Source: Mayfieldus sp038329895
GTDB lineage: Bacteria > Actinomycetota > Thermoleophilia > Solirubrobacterales > 70-9
Reading direction: 5' to 3'
Length of the DNA stretch: 40,726 nt
Assembly (NCBI GenBank): GCA_038329895.1
Contig: JBBQNM010000011.1
Location: 1-40,726 of the forward strand
Shown: piece after piece, positions 16,040 to 24,898 of the stretch
Layout: the number at the start of each line of letters is the position of its first letter
Numbering within the stretch: the stretch's first letter is position 1
Notes under the pieces: generated by a model
Told to the model about the DNA's origin: nothing
Seen by the model: the letters and a program-made list of their open reading frames with translations, nothing else
Database searches by the model: none
Made by a program: the position numbers and the translations under genes

Positions 16040-17496
16040 GGGGACGGCGTATGCAAAGGCTGGCTGCGGACCCGACGCTCGTCGGGGCGCTCACCGTGCT
16101 GATCGTGATCGTCGCCGTGTTCCTCGCCTACAACGCCAACAACGGGCTGCCCTTCGTGCCCACCTACCGGATCTCGGTCCAGGTCCCCGACGCCGACTCG
16201 CTGGTGAAGGGAAACGACGTGCGGGTCGGCGGCATCCGGGTGGGGACGGTCGAGACGGTGCAGCCCCTACAACACAGCGACGGGACGGCGACCGCCCAGC
16301 TCAACCTGAAGCTGGACAAGAGCGTCGACCCGCTGCCCGCCGACACCACCGTCGCGGTGCGCACGAAGTCCGCCCTGGGCCTCAAGTACCTGGAGATCAC
16401 GCCGGGGAACTCGCAAAAGGGGCTTCCCGAGGCCAGCACGCTGTCGCTTGCCGCGGCGCGCCCGGAGACGGTCGACATCGACCGGGTGCTGAACATGTTC
16501 GACGCGCAAACCCGGAAGGCGATCCAGCGCAACGAGCTGGAGTTCGGATCGGCGATTGCGGGGCGGGGGCCGGACATCAACGCCACGATCGGGATATTGC
16601 CGTCCGTGCTCCAGCACCTCGACCCGGTGGCGCGAAACCTGGCCTCGCCGGCAACCGGGCTGGGTCGCTTCTTCAACGCCCTGGAGGCGACCGCGTCGGA
16701 GGTCGCGCCGGTGGCCGAGACGCAGGCGCACATGTTCGTCTCCCTCGACACGACCTTCACGGCGCTGTCCAGGGTGGCGCGACCGTTCATCCAGCAGTTC
16801 ATCTCCAAGGGCCCGCCGACCGAGGACACGACGATCCGGACGCTGCCCCACATCCGGCCGTTCCTGCGCGACAGCCAGGCGCTGTTCGCCGACTTCCAGC
16901 CCAGCTCGAAGCTGCTGGTCAGCGCAGCTCCGCAGCTGGCGGCGGCGACCCGCTCCGGGCCGCCGGTGCTGCGCAAGACGCCGATACTGAACGCCGAGCT
17001 GGCGCCGACCGCCCAGGCCGTGGTCGACTTCGGCAACACCCCGGGCGTCACCCCTGGCCTCCAGCTTCTCACCCAGACCAACTCCTTCCTCGACCCGACC
17101 CTGGCCTTCATCACGCCGGCGCAGACGGTCTGCAACTACCTCACTTTGCTGCTGCGAAATGGCAGCTCTATCGTCAGCCTCGGGGACGGGACCGGGACCT
17201 ATCAGCGCTTCGCTTTGCTGGCCCCGCCGAGCAGCGGCCCCCCCAACTTCATCCCGAGCGTCCCCAACAACATCGGCTCGCCGGCCGGCTCGCCCGCCAA
17301 CGGGCCCGACCTGGCCAACCACCTGCACTACAACCCCTACCCGAACACCGCCGCGCCGGGCCAGCCGAAGGAGTGCGAGGCCGGAAACGAGACCTACAAC
17401 GCGGCGGCGACGGTGATCGGCAACGTGCCAGGTAACCAGGGCACGGAGACCGAGGGCCAGCCGAAGAAGAAGAAGAAGAGCGGGGGTGGCGGCTGA
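16036..17496 (+). CDS. MCE-family protein, third gene, with polylysine tail
   Basis: This 486-residue MCE protein starts at an ATG overlapping the previous stop; a second in-frame ATG at 16051 is possible. A membrane helix (about residues 18-38) precedes the MCE domain (SLVKGNDVRVGGIRVGTVET, then LGLKYLEITPGN). The helical region is followed by a Pro/Asn-rich segment and an unusual end with five consecutive lysines followed by SGGGG. The lysine tail could contact anionic wall polymers or lipid headgroups, but this is only a guess. Confidence 0.88.
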   Translation: MRGRRMQRLAADPTLVGALTVLIVIVAVFLAYNANNGLPFVPTYRISVQVPDADSLVKGNDVRVGGIRVGTVETVQPLQHSDGTATAQLNLKLDKSVDPLPADTTVAVRTKSALGLKYLEITPGNSQKGLPEASTLSLAAARPETVDIDRVLNMFDAQTRKAIQRNELEFGSAIAGRGPDINATIGILPSVLQHLDPVARNLASPATGLGRFFNALEATASEVAPVAETQAHMFVSLDTTFTALSRVARPFIQQFISKGPPTEDTTIRTLPHIRPFLRDSQALFADFQPSSKLLVSAAPQLAAATRSGPPVLRKTPILNAELAPTAQAVVDFGNTPGVTPGLQLLTQTNSFLDPTLAFITPAQTVCNYLTLLLRNGSSIVSLGDGTGTYQRFALLAPPSSGPPNFIPSVPNNIGSPAGSPANGPDLANHLHYNPYPNTAAPGQPKECEAGNETYNAAATVIGNVPGNQGTETEGQPKKKKKSGGGG

Positions 17497-18995
17497 TGGC
17501 CCGGAAGCGCAGCCAGCTCGGCAGGTACAACGAGCAGTTCTTCCGCAGCCTCGGCGGCCCGGGTCCGACCGCGGTCGGAATCTTCGTCGTCCTGCTGGTC
17601 GTCTTCGGCTTCTACATGGCCTTCGCCAAGCAGCTCCCGTTCACCGGCGCCGGCTTCGAGCTCAACGCGACGTTCCAGAACGCCGCCAACATCCGCACCC
17701 GCTCGCCGGTGCGGATCGCGGGGGTGAACGTCGGAGAGGTGAAGTCGGTGAGTTCGGAGGGCGACAACTCCCGGGTCACCTTCACGGTCAACGGCTCGGG
17801 CCAGCCGATCCACACCGACGCCTTCGTGAAGATCCGCCCCCGCATCTTCCTGGAGGGGAACTTCTTCCTCGACGTCGACCCTGGCAGCCCGAGCAAGCCG
17901 GAGCTGCCAAGCAACGGCTCGATCCCGGTCAGCCATACCGCCACCGCGGTGCAGCTCGACGAGGTTCTGACGGCGCTGCAGTCGCCGCAGCGCCAAAACC
18001 TCAGGGCCCTGCTGGAGGGATTCGGCACGGCGCTCGGGGCCCGGCCGACCGCCGCCCAGGATCTGACCCAAGACCCCGACGTGCAGGGCCTGACCGGCGG
18101 CGAGGCGCTCAACAAGACTTTCGACTACGGCGCCGCGGCGGGCAAGAACACCGCGATCGTCAACGAGGCGTTCCTCGGCACGGGGCCACACGACCTCTCC
18201 GGCCTGCTGCGCGGAACCAGCCGCTTCATGGGCGCCCTGGCCTCGCGCGAGCAGCAGCTCAAGGACCTGATCACCAACTTCAACACGACCACCGGGGCGC
18301 TGGCGTCGGAGTCGGACAACCTCGCCTCCACGGTGCGCCTGCTGGCGCCTACGCTGACCACCGCGCGCTCCTCGCTGCTCCACCTCAACGACTCGCTGCC
18401 GTTCCTGCGCTCCTTCGCGATCGAGCTGCGACCCGGAATTGCCGAGCTGCCGGCGACCTTCCGGGCCGCCGATCCGTGGTTGGACCAGACCAAGCCGCTG
18501 CTCTCGAAGCGCGAGCTGGGCGGCATCGCGCACCTGCTGCGCAAGGGCACGCCCGGTCTCGCCGGAGCGACCGGGGCCGGTCTCAGCGCCCTGCCCAGCC
18601 TGACCAAGACCAGCAACTGCGTCGCCAACGTCCTCATCCCCACCGGCGACCAGGTGATCAACGACTCCTTCAGCAGCGGCGAGCCCAACTACCGGGAGGC
18701 CTTCTACGGGTTCGTCGACCTGGCCGGTGAGAGCCAGAACTTCGACGCCAACGGCCCCTACGTCCGCTTCCAGTCGGGAGGCGGTCCGGTCAAGGTGCGG
18801 TTCAACAACCCGGGCGGGGGACTCAACGCCACCAATCTCACCGGCTTCACGATCAAGCCGCTGCTGGGAACCCAGCCAGCTCTCGGGCCCAAGCCCGCGA
18901 TCAATCACAAGGTCGCCTGCGACACGCAGTCGGTTCCCAACCTCAACGGCCCGGCCGGCCAGCCCGGTCCTCCGAGCCCGGCGGTGTCGCCATGA
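17496..18995 (+). CDS. MCE-family protein, fourth gene
   Basis: This 499-residue MCE protein begins where the preceding gene stops (TGATG). It has a short basic N-terminus (MARKRSQLGRYNEQFFRSLG), a membrane helix at about 27-46 (TAVGIFVVLLVVFGFYMAF), and an MCE domain with TRSPVRIAGVNVGEVKSV and EGNFFLDVDPG. The helical section includes repeated Leu/Ala-rich stretches, and the C-terminus is Pro/Gly-rich. It should be a further subunit of the same envelope lipid-transfer assembly. Confidence 0.88.
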   Translation: MARKRSQLGRYNEQFFRSLGGPGPTAVGIFVVLLVVFGFYMAFAKQLPFTGAGFELNATFQNAANIRTRSPVRIAGVNVGEVKSVSSEGDNSRVTFTVNGSGQPIHTDAFVKIRPRIFLEGNFFLDVDPGSPSKPELPSNGSIPVSHTATAVQLDEVLTALQSPQRQNLRALLEGFGTALGARPTAAQDLTQDPDVQGLTGGEALNKTFDYGAAAGKNTAIVNEAFLGTGPHDLSGLLRGTSRFMGALASREQQLKDLITNFNTTTGALASESDNLASTVRLLAPTLTTARSSLLHLNDSLPFLRSFAIELRPGIAELPATFRAADPWLDQTKPLLSKRELGGIAHLLRKGTPGLAGATGAGLSALPSLTKTSNCVANVLIPTGDQVINDSFSSGEPNYREAFYGFVDLAGESQNFDANGPYVRFQSGGGPVKVRFNNPGGGLNATNLTGFTIKPLLGTQPALGPKPAINHKVACDTQSVPNLNGPAGQPGPPSPAVSP

Positions 18996-20308
18996 GCCGA
19001 GCGCTGCGCGGACGCACTCGGGACCTAGTGGCGGTGATCGTGCTGGCGTTCGCCGGCCTGGCCGCGACGCTGGTGATCGTCGGCCAGCAGAAGGCTTCGT
19101 TGCCGAGCTGGGTGCCGTTCCTCGGACAGAGCTTCTTCGAGCTGAAGGCCGAGTTCCTGCCCGCACAGGCGGTGACCCCAGGGCAGGGCCAGGGGATCGA
19201 CATCTCCGGCATCCAGGTGGGCAAGGTCGGCAATGTCGATCTCGAGGACGGCCACGCCGTGGTGCGGATGGACATCGAGCCCAAGTACGCGCCGCTGATC
19301 CACCCCGACGCCTCGCTGCTGCTGCGCCCGAAGACCGGTCTCGCCGACATGGTGATCGAGATGGACCCGGGCAGGTCCGGCCCCGAGATCAAGGAGGGCT
19401 CGACGGTCCCGCTGGCCAGCACCAAGCCGCAGGTCAACGCGGACGAGATCCTCGCCACGCTGGACTCCGACACCCGGAATTACCTCACCCTGCTGCTCAA
19501 CGGCGGGGCGGAGGGACTCGGCGGCAGGCAGAAGGGGCTACAGCTCTCCGCCGCGCTGCGCAGGCTGGAGCCGACGACCCGCGACATCGCCCGCATCAAC
19601 ACCGCCGTGGCGACGCGGCGCCACAACCTCGCCCGCGTGATCCACAACTTCGGCCTGCTCGCCCAGGAGTTGGGCCTCCATGACCAGCAGCTGTCCCAGT
19701 TCGTCGACTCCTCCAACGCCGTGTTCAGCTCCTTCGCCAACCAGCAGGCAGCGATCCGCGCCTCGCTGCAGGAGCTCCCGTCGACCCTTCAGGCGACTCG
19801 AAACGGCCTCGGCAGCGCGGACAAGCTTTCGATCCAGCTGCGGCGCTCGCTTCCGGCGCTGATTCCCTCGGCGGCGGCGCTGAAGGGCGGCCTCGAGGCT
19901 TCACAGCGCCTGTTCCGCGATACGACGCCGCCGATCCGCGACCAGATCCGGCCCTTTACGCGCCAGATCCAGACCCCGGTCAGGCACCTTGTACAGGGCG
20001 CGGACCCCCTCAACAAGTCGGTCACCGGGCTGAAGACCGGGCTCTCCAACCTCAACTACGGGCTCAACGAGCTGGCCTACAACCCCAACCCCAGCGTCGG
20101 CAACAGCCTCTTCTACCTCGGCTGGCTCAACCACGACCTCAACTCCGTCTATCTGAACCAGGACGCCTACGGGCCGCTGCGGCGAGGAATCATCATGGCC
20201 AGCTGCCAGACCGCAGGGATCGCCAATACGATCTCATCAACCCACCCGTTCGACCTCACCCTTGCGCAGCTCACCCGCCTCCCGACCCAGGCCGAGGCCT
20301 GCAACTGA
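18992..20308 (+). CDS. MCE-family protein, fifth gene
   Basis: At 438 residues this is the shortest of the six MCE proteins. The start overlaps the preceding stop by 4 bases. A membrane helix (about 11-32, LVAVIVLAFAGLAATLVIV) is followed by an MCE domain with TPGQGQGIDISGIQVGKVGN and GLADMVIEMDPG. In this copy the usual charged 'KGN.VR' turn is replaced by PGQGQGIDI, a divergent version. A long helical segment with Gln- and Leu-rich repeats follows. It is translationally coupled to both neighbours. Confidence 0.88.
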   Translation: MSRALRGRTRDLVAVIVLAFAGLAATLVIVGQQKASLPSWVPFLGQSFFELKAEFLPAQAVTPGQGQGIDISGIQVGKVGNVDLEDGHAVVRMDIEPKYAPLIHPDASLLLRPKTGLADMVIEMDPGRSGPEIKEGSTVPLASTKPQVNADEILATLDSDTRNYLTLLLNGGAEGLGGRQKGLQLSAALRRLEPTTRDIARINTAVATRRHNLARVIHNFGLLAQELGLHDQQLSQFVDSSNAVFSSFANQQAAIRASLQELPSTLQATRNGLGSADKLSIQLRRSLPALIPSAAALKGGLEASQRLFRDTTPPIRDQIRPFTRQIQTPVRHLVQGADPLNKSVTGLKTGLSNLNYGLNELAYNPNPSVGNSLFYLGWLNHDLNSVYLNQDAYGPLRRGIIMASCQTAGIANTISSTHPFDLTLAQLTRLPTQAEACN

Positions 20309-21864
20309 TGCAGAAGCGCGCGCCGACAATCTGGCAGATGGGCACGATCGTCGGCTTCGCGCTGTCCTGCTTCGGGATCCTGCTCTTCCTCTGGATCACG
20401 TTTGGTGGCCCGACTCCGCTGAAGGCAAAGGGCTACATCGTGAAGATCCCGTTCACCGAGGCGGCCACGCTCGCGAACCAGTCCGACGTGCGGATCTCCG
20501 GCGTCTCGGTCGGCAAGGTGCAGAAGATCCAGCTGTCTCCGGACGCCAAGCACGCGCTGGCGACGCTGGAGCTGATCGACAACTACGCGCCGATCCCCGT
20601 CAACACGCGGGCGATCCTGCGCCAGAAGACGCTGCTGGGGGAGACCTACGTCGAGCTCACGCCGGGTGGGCCGAACGGGCCGAAGCTGCCCGATGGTGGG
20701 ACGCTGCCCAACGGACAGGTGTCGCAGGCGGTCCAGCTCGATGAGATATTCCGCGCCTTCAATCCGAAGACCCGGCTCGCCTTCGAAGGGTGGATGCAGA
20801 ACGCCGCGATCGCGCTGCGGGGACAGGGCAAGGCCCTCTCGGACGCGTTCGGTGAGCTGGAGCCGACCTTTACCGACGCCGACCGGTTGCTGCGCGTGCT
20901 CGACACCCAGAACGTCGCCGTGGGGCAGCTGATCCGAAACGGCGGCACCGTTTTCCAGGCGCTGAGCGAGCGCCAGGGTCAGCTCGCCGGGCTGATCCGG
21001 AACTCCGATCGGGTCTTCACGACCACGGCGCGGCGCAACCGCGAGCTTCAGAACGCCTTCATAGCCTTCCCGACCTTCCTCGACCAGTCGCGGGCGACCC
21101 TGACCCGGCTGCAACGCTTCGCCGCCAACACCGATCCGCTGGTCCGTCAGCTGCGCCCATCGGCGCGAGACCTGACGCCGGTCGTTCGCGATCTGGGCAA
21201 GTTCTCGAAGCAGCTGAACGGATTCTTCATCGGGCTGCGCCCGGTGGTGGCCGGCGCCCGCAAGGCGTTCCCCGCCCTGCGCAGACTGCTTGTCGCCGAC
21301 TTCCCGCCGCTGCTCAACGGACTGCCGCCGTTCCTTAAGGAGTTCAACCCGCTGCTGCAGGTGGCGTCGATGTACAAGCACGAGCTGACCGCGTTCCTGG
21401 GCAACGCCAGCTCGGCGGTCAACCCGGTCGGCGCCGGCATCGAGAGCAACACCAAGCCGGTGAAGTACCTGCGCGTCATCTCGCCGCTCTCTCCCGACGT
21501 GCTGGCGGCGTTCAACAACCGGCTCTCCAACGACCGAACCAATCCCTACTCACAACCTCTCGGCTACAACGGGGTGGCCAGCGGCGGCATGCAGTCCTTC
21601 GAGACCGCCCAGTGCGCCGGCGGGCCCCTGCACACGGTGCAGCTCGACCCCAACACGCCGAACCTGCCGGCATTCAACGCCAGGACCGGTGGAGACGTCG
21701 CGCAGGCGACCGATTACTTCAACCGGCTCAAGAAGTACGCCTTCGACGACAACCTGAGCTCCGCAGGGATCCCCAACGTCGGCTGCGTGAAGCAGGCTCC
21801 GTTCAATCCGCTCGGACAGGGCGGGGCGGCAACCGACTACCTGCACGTCTTCCAGCAGCCGTAG
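20308..21864 (+). CDS. MCE-family protein, sixth and last gene
   Basis: This 518-residue MCE protein starts at TGATG, sharing its first base with the previous stop. It has a membrane helix at about 14-34 (IVGFALSCFGILLFLWITFG) and an MCE domain with ANQSDVRISGVSVGKVQK and GETYVELTPGGP. The extended helical region ends in a Pro/Asn-rich tail with two cysteines. It closes the mce run; no permease (YrbE/MlaE) or ATPase follows. The downstream gene is a PucR-type regulator on the same strand, 62 bases away. Confidence 0.88.
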   Translation: MQKRAPTIWQMGTIVGFALSCFGILLFLWITFGGPTPLKAKGYIVKIPFTEAATLANQSDVRISGVSVGKVQKIQLSPDAKHALATLELIDNYAPIPVNTRAILRQKTLLGETYVELTPGGPNGPKLPDGGTLPNGQVSQAVQLDEIFRAFNPKTRLAFEGWMQNAAIALRGQGKALSDAFGELEPTFTDADRLLRVLDTQNVAVGQLIRNGGTVFQALSERQGQLAGLIRNSDRVFTTTARRNRELQNAFIAFPTFLDQSRATLTRLQRFAANTDPLVRQLRPSARDLTPVVRDLGKFSKQLNGFFIGLRPVVAGARKAFPALRRLLVADFPPLLNGLPPFLKEFNPLLQVASMYKHELTAFLGNASSAVNPVGAGIESNTKPVKYLRVISPLSPDVLAAFNNRLSNDRTNPYSQPLGYNGVASGGMQSFETAQCAGGPLHTVQLDPNTPNLPAFNARTGGDVAQATDYFNRLKKYAFDDNLSSAGIPNVGCVKQAPFNPLGQGGAATDYLHVFQQP

Positions 21865-21926
21865 CGCCCGCACGCAATCGGCTGAGCTGGCCCGAATCCC
21901 CTGCACTGAGGCTAGGCTTGCGTCAG

Positions 21927-23151
21927 ATGCCTGACGAAACAATGAGTGTGGGCTCTGCCGACCGTAGCGCCGCAGGCGATGAGCGGGGCGCAGCGGCGGG
22001 GCGCGGCAACCCCGTCGCGGGGGTCGCGGAAATCGTCGCCCGGATCCCCCTGGCGGAGGCGGGTCGGGAGATGGTGGATGCGTTTCGGTCCGAGATACTC
22101 GCGTTCGAGCGGCTTTCCGGCACCTCACAGGGCGACATCGTCGAGGGCGTCGAGCGAACTGCGGCGCTGGCAGCGGTGGGTTGAGACCGGTGTGGTCCCG
22201 CCGGACAGCGACTTCGACCCGCTGCGCGAATGGGCCCGCGCACGGGCAACCGAGGGGGTTCGGCTCGAGGACCTCCTGCGGGCGTTCGGAGTCGGCCGCC
22301 AGGTGGCGTGGGAGCTGTTCCGCCGGCATGCGCGCAGCGACGAGAACGATGCGCTGCTCGACGCCGCGGGTTTGCTGATGCGCTACGTGGATCGCGTCTC
22401 CGCGGTGGTGACCGACACCTACCTCGCCGAGCGCGACGCGCTGGTGTCCGAGGACGAGCGGCGGACGCGAAACCTTCTCGATCGCCTCAGCAGCGGCGCG
22501 CCCCTCGACGTCCATGAGCTCGAGCTCGCCGAGCGACTCGAAGTCCCGGTCGAACCCGCCTACGCACCCTTCGCCGTCGTGATGCCGGGCCTGCCCCCGC
22601 GTCGGCATGCCGCGCTGGCCGCCCGCCTGCGACGGCGGGGTTGGAAGCTGACCGTCACCGAGGGCGGCCGGGTCGTGGGCCTGGCGTCGAAGCCACTCGA
22701 GCTGGCAGACCTCGAGGAAGGGTCTGACGTCCTGCTTGCGACCGCGGAGCCGACCCTGCGCGGCGAGCTCGCGAACGCACGCGACGACCTGGTGCTGCTA
22801 GCGGAGCACGGACGCCAGGCCGACCTGCGCGGTCGACTCAGGGCCGAGGACCATCTGCTCGAGATCCTCATGGGTCGCTTGCCGGGGCCGGCCGCCGGGC
22901 TGCGCGGCAGGGTTCTCGCGCCGCTTGCCGTTCCCGATCATGAAGAGCTACTGCGCACCCTTCGCGCCTTCGTCTCCCATCACTACGACCGTGCTGCGAC
23001 CAGCGAGGCGCTGCACGTCCACCGCAACACGCTCGCCTATCGCCTGCGTCGGATCGAGGAGATCACCGGGCTGGACCTGGGGAGCGCCCGGGACCTGGCC
23101 TGCGTGTACCTCGCGATCGGGATCGACGTCGACGCACCGGCTGGGCACTAG
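21927..23151 (+). pseudogene. PucR/CdaR-type transcriptional regulator with a frameshift near its N-terminus
   Basis: The first part, from ATG 21927 (MPDETMSVG), reads about 85 residues to a TGA at 22182-22184. The rest continues in another frame from around 22150, where SELRRWQRWVETG picks up and runs to 23151. Protein pattern on both sides of the shift fits a single regulator of about 407 residues, so one base is extra (or two are lost) between roughly 22145 and 22170. The C-terminal domain is the PucR-type helix-turn-helix: LRAFVSHHYDRAATSEALHV, HRNTLAYRLRRIEEITG. It may regulate the mce operon and the hydrolase/monooxygenase genes next to it. A shorter protein from a later start would keep the DNA-binding end. 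A sequencing error is possible. Confidence 0.75.
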
Positions 23152-23157
23152 AGCCGT

Positions 23158-23173
23158 TTGTGCACATGCACAA
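23158..23173. promoter_or_regulatory. TTGTGCA-N2-TGCACAA palindrome upstream of the hydrolase gene
   Basis: TTGTGCACATGCACAA is a perfect dyad (7-bp arms, 2-base centre). It lies just after the regulator stop and about 30 bases before a candidate -35 box. A close relative lies before the monooxygenase gene at 24814-24829; both share ATGCACAAGC on the right side. Confidence 0.7.
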
Positions 23174-23203
23174 GCGACCCGGGCCAAATTCGTCAGACCG
23201 TCA

Positions 23204-23232
23204 TTGAAACAACCCCCAGGCGGGCATAGCGT
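23204..23232 (+). promoter_or_regulatory. Probable promoter of the secreted hydrolase gene
   Basis: TTGAAA (23204-23209), a 17-base spacer and TAGCGT (23227-23232). The expected start near 23239 puts the upstream palindrome centre near -73, a position typical of an activator site. Confidence 0.5.
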
Positions 23233-23294
23233 CCCGCGCACTGCGGAGCCGGTCTCGCGGCTCGCCGGTCCACGGCACTCACGGAGGAGGAAGC

Positions 23295-24749
23295 ATGCGT
23301 TCCAAGAGCAGGAAGCTTGCGTTGACGATGGCCCTTGGCCTGGCGATTGCCGGGTTTGCCCCCTCCACCGCGGCGTCGCACGGACTGCACTCCTGCCCGT
23401 GGTCGATCCACTGCGTGCGCTTCTCGTGGATCCAAGGGTTCAACGACCCCGCCACTCCCGACAACCTCGACCGGGTCGGTGTGCTCAAGATCGGATCGCC
23501 CTTCGCGAGGAACATCCTCGTCCTCAGCCCCGGGACCTCGGCCGGCTCCGGCTACTTCAAGCCGCTCGCGGACGACATCGTCAACCGGACCCACGGTCGC
23601 TGGCAGGTCTGGTCGGTTGAGCGCCGGGAGAACCAGCTCGAGGACCATTCGGTCCTCAATAAGTTCAAACAGGGCCAGGCGAATTCGCAGCAGCTCTTCG
23701 ACTACTACCTCGGCTGGCTTAACAACCCGAGCATCACAAACCACTTCCAGCTGATTCCCGACGCCTCGGTGGCGTTCGGGCGTGGGTGGGGCATGAACGT
23801 CGAGATCGAGGACCTGCACCGCGTCGTCGAGGCCGCCCACAGGTTCGGCCGCACGGTCGCCCTGGGAGGCCATTCGCTCGGCGGGTCGATCACAACGGCC
23901 TACGCGACCTGGGACTTCAACGGGAAGGCCGGGGCGAAGGACCTCTCGGGACTGGTCTACATCGACGGAGGCAGCAACCCGGTACCGGTCACGCCGCAGC
24001 AGGCGACCCAGTCGCTGCAGACTCTGCAGACGAGCACGCCGTGGCTGGCATTCGGAGGCATTCCCTCTCCGTTCCTGGGTCTCTTCTCGGCAGCCGGTTC
24101 CTGCGGGACCGTGTACGACCCCAACGGTCCCTCGCTCGGCTACAGCTTCCCGTTGCTGCCGGCCAACCTCAAGCCGCCTCTGCCGGCGGGAGTGGTGCCT
24201 ACCAACGAGGCGCAGTTCGGCTATGCGGTCAGTGTCCCGAGCTCGCCTTCCAATCTGATCGCTGCGCAGGTACATGCTGGTCACATCGCCGACAGCGGCA
24301 ACCCACGTGGCTGGGTTAGGGCCGGCGCGATCACACCGATCCAGCGCTATGCCGCCATGCTCTGCGGAAAGGGGCTGACCGGCCTCGACGGCAATGCCTG
24401 GTATCACCCGATGCGCCTGACGATCGACTCCGGCGCGGTCGCGGACGGGAACGCGAACCCGGCGCAGAGCGTCCTCAACGTCAAGGCGATACATGGCGAC
24501 GACCTCGGCAAGCACACGCCGATCTACGCCTTCGGGGCGGCGCTCGGCGGCGAGGGGGTGCTGGCCACGGCCCGCATCCTCGCGCAGCAGTCCGGGATTC
24601 CGGACAGCAAGCTGACGCTGATCAACCGCCAGAGCACCTATTCGCACAACGACCCCAGCGCCGCGAGTCCCAACAACGAGTTCCTCGACAACCTGATCCC
24701 CTTCCTCGGGAAGGTCGGGAAGCCCCACTTCCTGCATTTCCCCCACTGA
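23295..24749 (+). CDS. Secreted alpha/beta hydrolase
   Basis: This 484-residue hydrolase has a signal peptide (MRSKSRKLALTMALGLAIAG, cleavage near STAASH) and a strong ribosome site GGAGGAGGAAGC immediately before the ATG. The nucleophile elbow is GGHSLGGS, followed by the strand LVYIDGG; a late His in TYSHNDP is a good catalytic base, and the C-terminus has the expected helix FLDNLIPFL. It is probably an extracytoplasmic esterase or lipase. It is flanked by a palindromic operator upstream and followed by a Baeyer-Villiger-type monooxygenase, which suggests handling of lipophilic ketones and esters, although the order of reactions is an inference. Confidence 0.83.
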   Translation: MRSKSRKLALTMALGLAIAGFAPSTAASHGLHSCPWSIHCVRFSWIQGFNDPATPDNLDRVGVLKIGSPFARNILVLSPGTSAGSGYFKPLADDIVNRTHGRWQVWSVERRENQLEDHSVLNKFKQGQANSQQLFDYYLGWLNNPSITNHFQLIPDASVAFGRGWGMNVEIEDLHRVVEAAHRFGRTVALGGHSLGGSITTAYATWDFNGKAGAKDLSGLVYIDGGSNPVPVTPQQATQSLQTLQTSTPWLAFGGIPSPFLGLFSAAGSCGTVYDPNGPSLGYSFPLLPANLKPPLPAGVVPTNEAQFGYAVSVPSSPSNLIAAQVHAGHIADSGNPRGWVRAGAITPIQRYAAMLCGKGLTGLDGNAWYHPMRLTIDSGAVADGNANPAQSVLNVKAIHGDDLGKHTPIYAFGAALGGEGVLATARILAQQSGIPDSKLTLINRQSTYSHNDPSAASPNNEFLDNLIPFLGKVGKPHFLHFPH

Positions 24750-24813
24750 CCTCGTAGGGAGAAGACTCAGCGGCGGCACCCGCCTTGCGGGAGCAGGGCC
24801 GCACGCAGCGAGC

Positions 24814-24829
24814 TTGTGCGGATGCACAA
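24814..24829. promoter_or_regulatory. TTGTGC-N4-GCACAA palindrome upstream of the monooxygenase gene
   Basis: The core TTGTGCGGATGCACAA extends to GCTTGTGC/GCACAAGC arms (24812-24831), 8 bp each with a 4-base centre. A CATACT -10-like box lies at 24857-24862 with no recognisable -35 box, so the site would be centred near -47, suiting an activator. Confidence 0.7.
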
Positions 24830-24898
24830 GCAGCGTCCGCGAATGCGCTGGCTCGCCCATACTGCACGTGAGATGAGGCGATATGGCGCTCAGGAACG

